DNA from: Cordylochernes scorpioides
Taxonomy: Eukaryota; Arthropoda; Arachnida; Pseudoscorpiones; Chernetidae
DNA: 64,000 bases
Reading direction: 5' to 3'
NCBI GenBank assembly: GCA_030710605.1
Contig: CP092872.1
Location: forward strand, 10,795,096-10,859,095
Position numbers and translations under genes: made by a program. The stretch's first letter is position 1. The number at the start of each line of letters is the position of its first letter. The notes beneath the pieces are model-generated. The model saw only the letters and a list, made by a program, of their open reading frames with translations. It did no database searches and had not been told where the DNA came from. Below are positions 30,366 to 40,945 of the stretch, piece after piece.

Positions 30366-33172
30366 GATGGCCCCGGATGTGAGAGGGTTCATATGGAGGG
30401 ATTTAAGAGAGCGGAATAGGAAGACTGTTATTAAGGAAGTAATTTTAAAAAAATTAATTAAAGTGAGTTGTTATATAACATGGGGTTAATTTCTGTATAT
30501 CCATAAGAGATAATAAAGCATTAAACAACTAATATTAAACATACAAGTAAAAATAAAAATATGAATAAAATATTTAATAGAGAACATATAATGATTATAG
30601 GTGAAAATAAAAACGATTGGATGGGACAATCATGATCTCTTCGTGATGGGCGTTAGAAAGGGTTGAGGGGTTAGTTATTACTTGGTTGAGGCAATGTCAC
30701 TTTGACTCAAGTCCCAAACCATTTAATGTGCACGGCGCGGAAAACCTAGGCCATGTTTCACATGTAAATTTAAGGACCGAATAAAGTTACAGTACCACAA
30801 TCGAAAAGTAAGATAAGGGTGATTGTTATGGGTTTTAGTAATTAGTCGTTAAGACGTACGCATGCAGGATAAATGAGGGCGAAGATCAGTGACCAGAAAT
30901 CAAAGTTTTAATTAGAGTCGTCAGGGGCTTAGCGAGAAAAAGAGTAAAATAAAAAAAAATGTGCCAGCGTGTGGCATGAGAGTGCCCTGGAATAAAAAAA
31001 AAATACAATTTGCACGTATCCAAGCCAGAAGTTGGGATAAGGTAAATCTGGGGGACGGTGTGTCAAAGTTGTTAATTACGAAATCAAAGGAGGTCAAGTC
31101 TAGCCTGCGAAGGAGTTAAAAGTTCCTGCGGAAAAGGAATGTTAGTAATTCTTAAGAAGTAACCTTTAAAGTGGGTGTTTAAGAGGTTATTGAAGATTGC
31201 CCTGTTTTTAGATCATGATTTTTAGTTTGATTATAAAAGAATATATCATTGAGATATGAAATTGCGAATTTAAGGCTTTGCATATAGCGTTAAAGGATTT
31301 GAAAAATCGAAAATAGAATGGCGAAGTTAAATGCAAAGTAATCTTAAAAAAAAGTAAAAATAGTGATGATATGATACAAAGATTTACACACTACAGCAGT
31401 ATATAAGGGGTAATAGAAAGTGAAAATATTAAATGAAAAAATAAATAATGAGCAATAATATACTCGATAGCATTGACATGGTAGCGGAAGATGAAACAAT
31501 GTAAATAATATCTAATTTATAAAGTGAGAGAAAATATAAAATGATAAATGCAAATTAGTGATATAAACATGAAATATAAACTTGAGATTATTAGATATGA
31601 TATGAAAGATAAAATATAAAGTTGATTATAAAATAGAGTCATAAAGCAAAAGTAAATAAGTTTTGGTAAAGAAAAATAAAAAAAAAGACAATAATCTAAA
31701 CTAATTGGTTGACGTAAAAAAAAACAATTATAAGAGCTATATAATGATTATATAAAGGATATTAAAATGAAAAATATTTAAAAAATGTTCATCGAGAAGG
31801 AAGAGCAAGTAAGATTATATATAGAAATTATATATCGTGAAAGAATGGAAAGTTGTAGGCCAAACGTAATGTTCCTGTTTTTTTTTTTTTTAGGATGGGT
31901 AGAGAGAGCTTTAAATTGTCCTCGATTGATATCTTTGGTCTTGTTGGCCTAAGTTTTTCTAACTTATCGAATTTGTTTTATGTTTGACGTGACTCGTGGA
32001 TCATATTGTTTCCAACTGTGAAACTCATCGAGTCCTAATGTTGTCGTTTTTTTTAAACTTATGTGGGTGTGTGTGACTTTTGTAAGTAAAATGTTGTCCT
32101 TGGATCTAAGTGTCGATGTTAAGTTGACAAGTTAATTGAGGGCGAGAGAATCTAGACCTGGTGACGGGCCGTAACAAGATGTCGGCTGTTTGTTTGCTCG
32201 TGTCCAGCGGAAGAGGCGGGAGCGAAGCTATTTTTAATGCGATTCCGGATTTAGGTCAAGGGGGGAGCGAGGGGGCTTGCTTTCTTACAACTTATTGGAA
32301 GTTAATTCGAACTACGTTCGGAGATATTATTTCTATAATTGTAAACGCAAAAGCGTTTTGATTTGTCACTTTTGGTGAAAAGCGTTATGGGATTGATATA
32401 GGGAGATACAGAGGTTGAATTATTCCGTGTGTTCAATCATTTGTTAGATTTGTGTTTGTATTTCGAGAATTCGGATATTGTATCTGTTGATATTAAATCG
32501 ATTGGTTGTTGTGTTTCGATATTTTGCGGACTTAGTAAAAATGTTATTCATGGATATCGGGTTAGAATTGAATGAAATTGCGACTATCTACGTGGACAAT
32601 GTGTGGTTAAATAAATGTGTCACAGGCGTGATGAAGGCGTCTTTGGCCTGAAAATTGAAAGAGTTTAGTGGTGTGGCGCTGTGACACGAAGCAAAAAAAT
32701 TGTAAATGAAAAGGTGTCACGTGAAGTCTCTGTTTTGTACAAAATCTAACCTGTTTCACTAAGAATAACAAATTTACTAAAGTCATGGTTGTTGGTTGTA
32801 CGAACATATCGATAATTTTTATATTGTTAGTGGATATGACACGTTTAATGTGATTTTTTTTTTGTGTGTGTGTTTAGTAGGGCGACGTAATAAAGCTTGT
32901 GTGGCTCGAAATTAGATTTGGGTGTGAAGTCGCGCATTAAAAATTTGTTAATTAGAAAAAGTGATGTGAGAGGGTGTTGTATATTTTGTTGAGAGAGATT
33001 TGTCGATATTTAACTATGCGTGTAAAAGGAAGGTACGAGGGAGTGTAGTTATGTGGGAATTTAACGATTGGAATAGTTTTGGAAGGCTGTGATTTAAGTT
33101 ATTTCTGTCTAAAGCTATGAAAGAAAAGGACATAGGGGCGTTGAAAATGGGATTAGGAACATTATAATGAGG
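30366..33172 (-). other. Noncoding interior of the LARD-like element
   Basis: About 2.8 kb, purine-rich on the plus strand. Short frames (for example 32,161-32,361 plus) have no recognisable domain. It occupies the place where RT, RNase H and integrase would be expected. Confidence 0.6.
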
Positions 33173-33691
33173 TTAAATAAGAGTGTTGGAGTTCACCACG
33201 TGTGAGCAATTCGTTCCAGGAGGGGAAAATTTAGAAAATGGGACAGTTGTATTAACCTGTCCATGGGACACGTGTTGCTTGCACGAGGTGAATTTGTACA
33301 AGGTAGTTGGTAGAGGTACATTATCTTGATACAGGAGTAGCTGAGAACAGTTTATAATTAGTAGAAATCTTTTTATGGAGTTAAGGGATAATATGATAAA
33401 AGGCAAGGGGGTATCTATAATATGGAATTTTAGGTTCTGCGTTATGTTACCTATTTTTACGTTTAAAAAGATATAACCTATGGTGAAAATATTGTTAGCT
33501 ATGGCATTAATAGTTAAGTTAAATGGGTGAACAGGTATTTTCTTTTGCAAATTGGTTTCTATTATTTTAAAAGTATTCCGACTAATTATATCGATAGATG
33601 CTCCTGTATCAAGTAGTAGAGGAAGGTTTACATTATTGGGCAGTTCAGCTCGAACGAGCAATTGTTCAACGAAAGTTATGTGAGGAGGAAC
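33173..33691 (-). pseudogene. Retroviral-type aspartic protease fragment
   Basis: The frame is open from 33,691 and reads VPPHITFVEQLLVRAELPNN, then LPLLLDTGASIDIISRNTF. DTGAS with preceding LLL is the active-site motif of retropepsins, and PFIILSLNSIKRF fits the C-terminal ILG-like region. There is no in-frame ATG near the start. It is in the +1 frame relative to the Gag-like frame and overlaps its end by about 26 nt, so it could be made by frameshifting or could be cut off by an indel. It ends at 33,173 without leading into RT. It would cleave Gag, if active. Confidence 0.7.
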
Positions 33692-34202
33692 CTACTGTTG
33701 TGCTGTCTTGGGCGTCGGAACAGGCCTGTTTTGGTGCCGTGGTCGAGGTACCTATGGGACAGCTAGGGTTCACTGCTTGCGCTGGGCTCGTGGTGTAGAG
33801 AGGATCAGGGGAGCGGGTATCATACGCTCGCGTGTTGGTAACTCGGAGGGGCGCTTGCAGGAGGTTTGCTGGCTTTCTCAGTCTTGTAGAATATTGTAGT
33901 TGGGCCCGATCTGCTTGGGCGTCGTAGTTGGTGAAGAAGCTCTGCGCCTCGTACGAACCATCGTAACGATTCCACCTCTCGCGATGTCCGGTCACGGCAG
34001 AAAGCTGATGTAGCGTCGTCGTCAACCTCCCCAGGACATCTGACACCGGCGGCGGTGGCGTTGCGTCCTCGTGGCTGGGGGGAACTTCCTGCGTCCTACC
34101 GAGGGTGGTTTCTTTCTTCGGAATAGTGGTGTTTTCCCCACTTTCGGAGTCGGGATCGGACTCCATTGGTTCCTTTGGATTCGCCTCTCTTCCCTGTTCC
34201 AT
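33666..34202 (-). CDS. Gag-like protein, short (178 aa)
   Basis: ATG at 34,202, about 80 bp inside the 5' LTR (right LTR, ends 34,284). Acidic, proline-rich N-terminus (DPDSESGENT, SHEDATPPPPVSDVLGRL), then RWNRYDGSYEAQSFF and a low-complexity Ser/Thr tail ending SSSHNFR. No zinc knuckle and no capsid domain that I can recognise; it is much shorter than a normal Gag. Its position between LTR and protease is the main reason for the Gag call. A deletion between the N-terminal region and the protease is likely. Confidence 0.5.
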   Translation of the reverse strand: MEQGREANPKEPMESDPDSESGENTTIPKKETTLGRTQEVPPSHEDATPPPPVSDVLGRLTTTLHQLSAVTGHRERWNRYDGSYEAQSFFTNYDAQADRAQLQYSTRLRKPANLLQAPLRVTNTRAYDTRSPDPLYTTSPAQAVNPSCPIGTSTTAPKQACSDAQDSTTVGSSSHNFR

Positions 34203-34283
34203 CTTTCTGTACAGACAGTGGTCTATTTGCTTACTTGTACCTTGGCGTCCACTATCCTGTCGACTCTTCGGTACGGGGGAGTC

Positions 34284-35060
34284 TGTGATATCTTGGGACC
34301 TCTGGGACCAGTGTTACCTGATGCTAGACGAACCTCGATGTCAACTCTACCGTGCAGTCGTGGTGGAAGGCGACACAGCTGGGCCAAAGGTGAAATAAAC
34401 AAACAGAGATTCCACTAAGAAGCGTCTGACGTCAAGAAGGAATGGGATGAGGAGAGAGGGAGATCTTAAGAGCAAGTGTTACCGTTGGAATCCAAGCGAA
34501 GACTAACTATTCTTGCTTCTCGATTTAACACCACGACCTTGCTTCTTTCTAATTGGCTGACCTATTTAGGTGATTCTTTCCTAATTGGTAGGACTATGTC
34601 ACATGGCCTTTTTCTATTGGTTGACCTATTTAGGTGATGTCTTCTGATTGGTCTTTGCTACTGCCTTTGACGGAAGATACGTCCGGTCTTGTTCCGGAAA
34701 TACGGGGCGTTACTTGACTTTTATGGTTTCCGCGGTCACAAGATACGTCCTGCTTTGTCAGGAAGTATTGACTGTACAAGTTATTAATAATTGTACCCGC
34801 TTTAAGCCTACTTCCTATGTCTTGCTGCTACTTTCTGTCCTAAGCCTGATTGGTTTTAACCTTAATTTTCTCCTGTTAGTCTCCATTCCTTCTATCTGTG
34901 CAGTTGCAATACTTTATTAGATACTTACGCGGTACAGATTGATGTTAGTTGAGGCTTTCTATGTGCAGTACATAAGAAGTTATATACAGTCATGGGGTGG
35001 AACATGTGGTAGTAGATATCTAGACTATTTACAACAATTCCATGGTCTTAAATCATCACA
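34284..35060 (-). repeat. LARD-like 5' LTR (minus orientation)
   Basis: 777 bp. Differs from the left LTR at ggaaatacggggcgtt (versus gagggtt) and tagatacttacg (versus tagattcttacg). Followed on the plus strand by tatata. Confidence 0.9.
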
Positions 35061-35827
35061 TATATATATATGTAGTAATTTAGAACATATAAAGAAAGCA
35101 GTTAAACTTTTTCACTTAGAAAGTCTTAGAGCCCTGGTAACTTCCACTCACTGACGCGGCTGGACATATGCAAGAATCGAAGTTCTTTGAAGTATAAACA
35201 TGCTAAATGTGGGGGCTTTCGATCTCAGCTCGTTGTGATCAATAATCGATAATGTCTACCATTTCTACACCCTGTAGATAATGGTAACATTAATGTCTGA
35301 ATGTTCTAATATGGCGATTCTGCATGAAGAAAATGTCATAATCAGAAAGAAAATCAAGAAGTTAATTACCCACCATGATTACCATGGCCTGTACCACGTG
35401 TACTTTGTATAAGTAAAAGACCACTATTTATATCAAATTGATAAAGAGCTTGCTCGAAAGCCTTTATATTTCTTTTCAATAAAATGTTGCCGCGTTACCT
35501 AATAGTGATATATCATAATACACCATGAAGACAAAGACTTCAAGAGGAGAGATCCCAGGAGAGTCCCAAAGAATCCACAAGGGACCCCCATCAGCTCACT
35601 CCAATCAGGAGTCCAACAGGCCCTCGTGGAGAAGGGACTAATCCATGATTATCTGGGAAAATGATTAAATTTAAAATTTCCTCTGTGATCCCCTCGTCTT
35701 TAATTTACCCGGCCACCCTGGAATGTTCATCGTAATTAAATTGGAAACCATGATGATGATGATAACCCCGGGAATTTCCCGCGCAATTTCCAAAATGTGT
35801 CGTTAGGTTCTAAATAGCTCCTAATCT
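35061..35827. other. Intergenic stretch
   Basis: Mixed composition, with a GC-richer part at 35,520-35,790 (agagatcccaggagagtccc, gataaccccgggaatttccc). No ORF or family recognised. Confidence 0.4.
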
Positions 35828-36290
35828 ATATTTGCATATATATACCCGGTTTTTCGTCTCATAGTATATCGTATATGCATATCTATAATTGCATATATAC
35901 CCTGTTTTACTTTATCATACTATATGGTATTTCCTATTCTATATTTGCATATATTCACTGTTTTACTTTCTCATAGTATATCATATCTTCTATTCTATAT
36001 TTGCATATATACCCTGTTTTACTGTCTCAAAGTATATCGTATCTTCTATTCTATATTTGCATATATACCCCGTTTTACTGTCTCAAAGTATATCGTATCT
36101 GCTATTTATATTTATATATATATATACCCTGTTCTACTCTCTCAAAGTATATCGTATATGAAAATCTATATTTGCATATATACCCTGATTTACTCTCTCA
36201 TAGTATATCGTATCTACTATTTATATTTGCATACATACCTTGTTTTCCTGTCTCATAGTATATCGCATCTTCTATTATATACAATTTTTG
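35828..36290 (+). repeat. 56-bp minisatellite
   Basis: About eight imperfect copies of ctatatttgcatatatacc, ctgttttactgtctcaaag, tatatcgtatcttctatt (56 bp). Short plus-strand frames here arise from the repeat. Confidence 0.85.
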
Positions 36291-36405
36291 CCAGGAGAAA
36301 AATGATCTAGAATTTTTTTTTAAAATAAAGTCACCTCTCTCGGCAAAATAGACTCCAAACTTAGGCGCCATCTATTTTGCCGGGAGAAGCGGCTTTTATT
36401 TTTTA
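36290..36405. repeat. Foldback derivative of the hammerhead-bearing TIR family
   Basis: tttttgccaggagaaaaatg, agtcacctctctcggcaaaa, aggcgccatctattttgcc, gggagaagcggctttt: both arms, with the centre lost. Confidence 0.5.
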
Positions 36406-36464
36406 ATATTATCATTCTCTTTGATAAATTTCCTCAACAAATTCCAATCTATACTAAGACCCTC

Positions 36465-36550
36465 AACCAGGTGGTTTATTGGCTTTAGATCAGCCTGTTG
36501 AAGATACGGAGGCTTGAAACCTTTTAACAAATAAAACTTCGCTCAACACC
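36465..36550 (+). repeat. PLE-like terminus
   Basis: cagcctgttgaagatacgga, ggcttgaaaccttttaaca and aataaaacttcg. CTGTTGA core, GAAAC block and AATAAA tail as in other PLE ends here. Confidence 0.45.
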
Positions 36551-37263
36551 CTTCCATATATATTTTAATTAGAAGCAAAAGATGGATTATCGCCTTATAA
36601 AATATTACCTATCAGATTTTATAAATTATTCGTAAATAAAACCTATTTATTCATTCCAAACTAGGCCTAATCTATCGCTAAATGTAGTGTAGGCATCTCG
36701 ACCTATCATTGGTCTCTTGATTAGATCAATGATAAGAAATATAGAATCCAGAAGAGATATATTTAAATAACGATATATTCTAAGGTAAAAAAATGATGCA
36801 CCATTTTAAATGCGGTTTTTTTTAAATGGGCCACTTTTAAGTGACATCCAATAGTTTTACTTCTCCCATTTCAAATTACTTTAAATCGAATTGGAAAGCC
36901 AAACAAAGGCAGGTTTATTCTCCATGCAATTCTTGAACTTTTTTATTCTTTCTTCCTTGGGAGAATTGGAGGTTCCTTCACTGGAGTTAATAGATACACC
37001 TTCCTTTATTTAGAAATGGAGATAAAATAAATGTTGTTTTTTTCGATTTTTAGAATACTCTCACTTCTTTGTGCTGGGTAGAGTATGAAAACCCCATGAG
37101 ACCTTTTTTTACAGTTAACGTTAAAGGAGTAAAGTGGAATTGAAAAGAAAAAGAATAGAATTAATCGAAAAAACCTTTTGATCATAAACTGAGCGTTGAT
37201 TATAGCTAGCACCATCTATCGGAATAAATATTAACTAAATGTTGAATTTTAAATCGCGATATA
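36551..37263. other. AT-rich noncoding stretch
   Basis: Nothing recognised. Confidence 0.5.
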
Positions 37264-38145
37264 CACTCATGAACAAAACCAAAGGAAGTTGTACCTTTTA
37301 TAATATATATCGGGATTCAGACAATAACTCTGAAAGATACACTCATGGACAAAACGTAATGAAGTTGTACCTTTTACCATGTATATCGGGATTCAGACAA
37401 TAACTCTGAAAGATACACTCATGGACAAAACTTAATGAAGTTGTACCTTTTACCATGTATATCGGGATTCAGACAATAACTCTGAAAGATACACTCATGG
37501 ACAAAACTTAATGAAGTTGTACCTTTTACCATGTATATCGGGATTCAGACAATAACTTTGAAAGATACACTCATGGACAAAACTTAAGGAATTTGTACGT
37601 TTTAGCATGTATATCAGGATTCAGACAATAACTCTGAAAGATACACTCATGGACAAAACTTAAGGAAGTTGTACCTTTTAGCATGTATATCGGGATTCAG
37701 ACAATAACTCTGAAAGATCCACTCATGGACAAATCTTAAGGAAGTTGTACCTTTCAGCATGTTTATCGGGATTCAGAGAATAATTCTGAAAGATACACTC
37801 ATGGACAAAACTTAAGGAAGTTGTACCTTTTAGCATGTATATCGGGATTCAGACAATAACTCTGAAATATACACTCATGGACAATACTTAAGGAAGTTGT
37901 ACCTTTTAGCATGTATATCAGGATTCAGACAATAACTCTGAAAGATACACTCATGGACAAAACTTAAGGAAGTTGTACCTTTTAGCATATATATCGGGAT
38001 TGAGACAATAACTCTGAAAGTATTACAGTGACCTTTATTGAAGATACACGAGATAACCAAATGTGAACAGCCTCTGTCTCCTTCAACAACAACAAAAACA
38101 GACGACCGGTGATATCAAAGACTTTCCAGTTCCTCAAGTTTAGTG
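37264..38145 (+). mobile_element. MITE expanded by about ten 76-bp terminal repeats
   Basis: Begins after a TA with cactcatgaacaaaac. About ten tandem units of tacactcatggacaaaact, taaggaagttgtacctttta, gcatgtatatcgggattcag, acaataactctgaaaga lead into one copy of the rest of the MITE (tttattgaagatacacgaga, gacgaccggtgatatcaaag) and end with ...caagtttagtg before TA. Each unit includes the TIR sequence. Confidence 0.9.
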
Positions 38146-38369
38146 TATTTCAAGGGATATTTATTATATTGGATAGCGTGGTGTTTGGAGTTGGCGATGG
38201 TATCTAGAGTAAATATAGGTATACAGAGTAGGAAGAGAAACTGTATATATAGAAAACCATTTTTTAATTAAAAAAAAAAATTCTTCAAAACTTTTCTGTT
38301 TCAGTTAATATATAGACAACATAGAATATACAATACAATATAATCCGGTTTATGATTGTAGAAAGACGT

Positions 38370-38455
38370 TTGGCAATTTTACCGCAAATGTGTATTTTTT
38401 AACGAAAAATCGTAATTTATTTTAAAGAAAAATAACGACTATTTCTATCATTAGG
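38370..38455. repeat. Fragment of the 917-1,080 foldback family
   Basis: ttaccgcaaatgtgtatttt, ttaacgaaaaatcgtaattt and aataacgactatttct match the left arm with changes. Confidence 0.5.
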
Positions 38456-38597
38456 AAATATATAGAATAGGGAATATTATAAAATATATATGTTGTAATA
38501 TATTCCAATATATACCACGACTGCAAGCAACATGCCACACATCCATCAGGATAACAACAAACTACATTACAACATATATATATATATATATATATAT

Positions 38598-39010
38598 AGA
38601 CAAGGGTCGCCTTTCCCGTCAAAATATAGATGGAAATTTTGCCAGGAGGAATTTTATCTAAAGAGACAAGGGAATTTCCATCTATATTTCAGCCATAGAT
38701 ATGGCCCAGCCACTTTGCCAGAAAAATACCTCTTTGGCAGATTGTCAAGATTCCATTAGATCCCGTGTGGGCCTCATGGAATAAAGTCCGCCCTAGGCTG
38801 ACGAGGGCCATTAGCCCGAAACCATGGTCTCTAGGTGGACGCTTTTCAGTTTGCCAAAGCTGGTGTTGTGGCTTTGTCACCGACCCGAGGCCGCTAGTTG
38901 CGGCGAATGTCAATATATGGCGTCTGGTTTTAGACGTCTATTTTGACGGGAGAGGCGACTTTTGTCTCTTTAGATCAATTTCCTCCCGGCAAAATTTACA
39001 TCTATATATA
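38598..39010 (+). mobile_element. TIR element carrying a hammerhead ribozyme (best copy)
   Basis: The outer block on the left (atagatggaaattttgcc, aggaggaattttatctaaag) is the inverse of the right end (ctttagatcaatttcctccc, ggcaaaatttacatctatat). An inner block with gtcgcc...cccgtcaaaat also mirrors gacgggagaggcgac. The body contains accactttgcc-like direct segments and the hammerhead at 38,792. No ORF. Related copies: 8,192, 8,545, 13,377 and 36,290. Confidence 0.75.
38792..38835 (+). ncRNA. Hammerhead ribozyme, type I
   Basis: Stem I CCUAGG (38,792-38,797) pairs with UCUAGG (38,830-38,835), one G-U. The core CUGACGA is at 38,798-38,804. Stem II is GGGC (38,805) - CAUUA loop - GCCC (38,814). 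GAAA is at 38,818-38,821. Stem III is ACC-AU-GGU, followed by C38,829. The cleavage site is GUC, with predicted cut after 38,829. All invariant core bases (CUGANGA, GAAA, UH) are present. Stem III is very short and self-complementary (ACCAUGGU), which in known retroelement hammerheads favours cleavage as a dimer or tandem transcript. Confidence 0.85.
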
Positions 39011-39044
39011 TATACATTATGCTACCTCTATGCACAATTTGTTT

Positions 39045-39112
39045 CACACCTGAGAACGTCGAAGGAATTCTACTGAAACGTCATAAAAATAATAATCAAT
39101 AAATCCGAATTC
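39045..39112 (+). repeat. PLE-like terminus, degraded
   Basis: cacctgagaacgtcgaagga, attctactgaaacgtcataa and aataatcaataaatccg. Has GAAACGTC and a terminal AATAAA. Confidence 0.4.
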
Positions 39113-39673
39113 AAATATAAAATTAGGTCAATAAAATAATCCCTACACATAAACACAATGGACAGTTTATTCCAATTAGCAGTAAAAAAAATATCAGCAT
39201 AACAAAGTGCGACTTAGAAGCCAATCTATAAAGTGACCAGGGGATATTGGGCGGTGATGTAATCTCTGAGAAGTCCAGTAAACTAATTGAAGGTTCCTGA
39301 TGACTTGGCAAACTTTCTTTGGCCCTTCATGGCGCCATCTTTCGACCGAAATCTCAACTTTCTTCCTTAGCTTAGATTCTAGGGGTCGGTAACCTTTCCT
39401 AACTCGGCAAAGTCAAAAATTACCACAGCCACAGATTTTTCTCTTGTCCACAATAAACAGTAGTCTAAAAAATAAAGATTTTATTCATACGAGTACTACA
39501 CGTAGCTTCACATCCAAAGAGCCTCATGGGGCTTGCGAGCCGCAGGTTACCGACTCCTTGCCTAGAGAAAGATAATAAGCATAGATACACATCATGTTAA
39601 ATCACTATTCAAAATTATTTCAATTCTTTCTTTATTAATTGAAGCTAATTTTTTTCCGCGATAGAATTTTTAA
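39113..39673. other. Intergenic stretch
   Basis: No gene recognised. Contains ttctaggggtcggtaacctt and its mirrored gcaggttaccgactcc (39,390 and 39,543), probably the two ends of an old short inverted-repeat element. Confidence 0.4.
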
Positions 39674-39674
39674 T

Positions 39675-39957
39675 ACACCTATCCCCCGATTTACACGGTA
39701 CTTGTTTCACACGTTTTCGCTTTTACACGGTTTTCCAAATAAGTTTTTTTTTGTTGTTTTTATCGCACTATACTAAATGCTACTGTGATTGAACACATGC
39801 GCTGTGTACACATCTCACGAGGAATCCCGAGCTTATTTGCTGACTACATATTTTAACCTGTCAATGCATTTTATTTTTATTTCTGTGTACACCTATCCCC
39901 CGATTTACACGTTTTTCTCAGGAACATATCTACCGTGTAAATCGGGGGATAGGTGTA
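39675..39957. mobile_element. Tigger/pogo-like MITE with a nested short copy
   Basis: The left end tacacctatcccccgattta and the right end taaatcgggggataggtgta are inverse. A second left end occurs at 39,888, so 39,888-39,957 is itself a 70-bp hairpin copy. TA at the borders. No transposase. Confidence 0.7.
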
Positions 39958-40384
39958 TTTTATTTTATTATTACAGAAGCACGAAGTCTACCAGACTATT
40001 GTGCTATATTAGAATTATTTACATATATATATTTAATTAGTTACACGATGAATTAGTAGTGATTTATAAATCTGTGTACAAATTGCTCTAAACTTGCCAA
40101 AGTTTTCATAAGATTGAGTATATACAGAAAGATGGCATTATGTCAAAGTAGGCAAGTACAATTTGGTACAATAAGGCAAGCCAACAAAAGATGGTGTTTC
40201 AACATCTAGACAGAATTCACATGTTGGATCATTTATAACTCTCAAGTTAAAGAGAAAATTTAAAATGGGTCCTTTGCCTGTGAAGAACAAAGTAGTGTAT
40301 TTATCAGGAGTAATGAAGCTTGGTACATCTCCCAGAAAAATATTCTTGAACGTTGGATTAGTTTGAGAATTCCGCGATAAATAG
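39958..40384. other. AT-rich noncoding stretch
   Basis: Nothing recognised. Confidence 0.4.
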
Positions 40385-40452
40385 AGAAAATTGGGAGGAA
40401 CTTGCTCATCAATGGTAAACCTTCCCAGCGGTTTCGCCAGTTTAATTCTAAA
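40385..40452 (+). repeat. SINE-like dispersed repeat, partial
   Basis: gggaggaacttgctcatcaa, tggtaaaccttcccagcgg and tttcgccagtttaatt. Confidence 0.6.
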
Positions 40453-40486
40453 ATACTACTCCACTAGCTTAGAATACTGTTCTGCT

Positions 40487-40565
40487 TACACTCATAAACT
40501 AAACATAAGGAAGTTGTACCTTTTATCATCTATATCGAGACTAAGACACATCCATGAATGTATTT
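40487..40565 (+). repeat. Single degraded 76-bp MITE-terminus unit
   Basis: ttacactcataaactaaaca, taaggaagttgtacctttta and tcatctatatcgagact. It matches one unit of the arrays at 37,264 and 40,946. Confidence 0.6.
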
Positions 40566-40945
40566 CTAATAGGAAATAGTATTTATATATAAATGAAGTA
40601 AAAATCATATCGTTTAATAAAACATATTTGCATAATATATACAACGGGTGTATTTTATAAAGGTATGTAAATATGTGTTATAATGCAAATTTGGGTCCTT
40701 TATCACCGCTCTGAGTTGTGGGCCATCCATCCTATGTGAGTAATTATGGCATCAATCATGGCTTGCCTACTTGCATATACAATATATGAGGAAGATATAT
40801 ATGCAATTACTCAGCAGGTGACAGGGGCTAACCATAAGTTAATTGTATTGTTACACCATGATCCATCATACCACATATATATATATATTATGGAGGCCCC
40901 TCAAACCTTCTCAACAGCAAGCAATACAGAGCAGAACTTACAATA

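Larger units (their letters stand above)
29589..35060 (-). mobile_element. Non-autonomous LTR retrotransposon with 777-bp LTRs (LARD-like)
   Basis: Direct repeats 29,589-30,365 and 34,284-35,060 have TG...CA ends and TATA on both flanks. I see about three differences in 777 bp, which suggests a recent insertion. The minus strand next to the right LTR carries a Gag-like frame and then a retroviral-type protease, so the element runs right to left. The remaining 2.8 kb (30,366-33,172) shows no RT, RNase H or integrase motif. The element must have been moved by enzymes from another copy. Confidence 0.85.

Noticed and set aside
32161..32361. 66-codon plus frame in the LARD-like interior
   Set aside because: Opposite strand to the element genes, no recognisable motif.
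35889..36310. Three 85-128 codon frames
   Set aside because: Produced by the 56-bp minisatellite.
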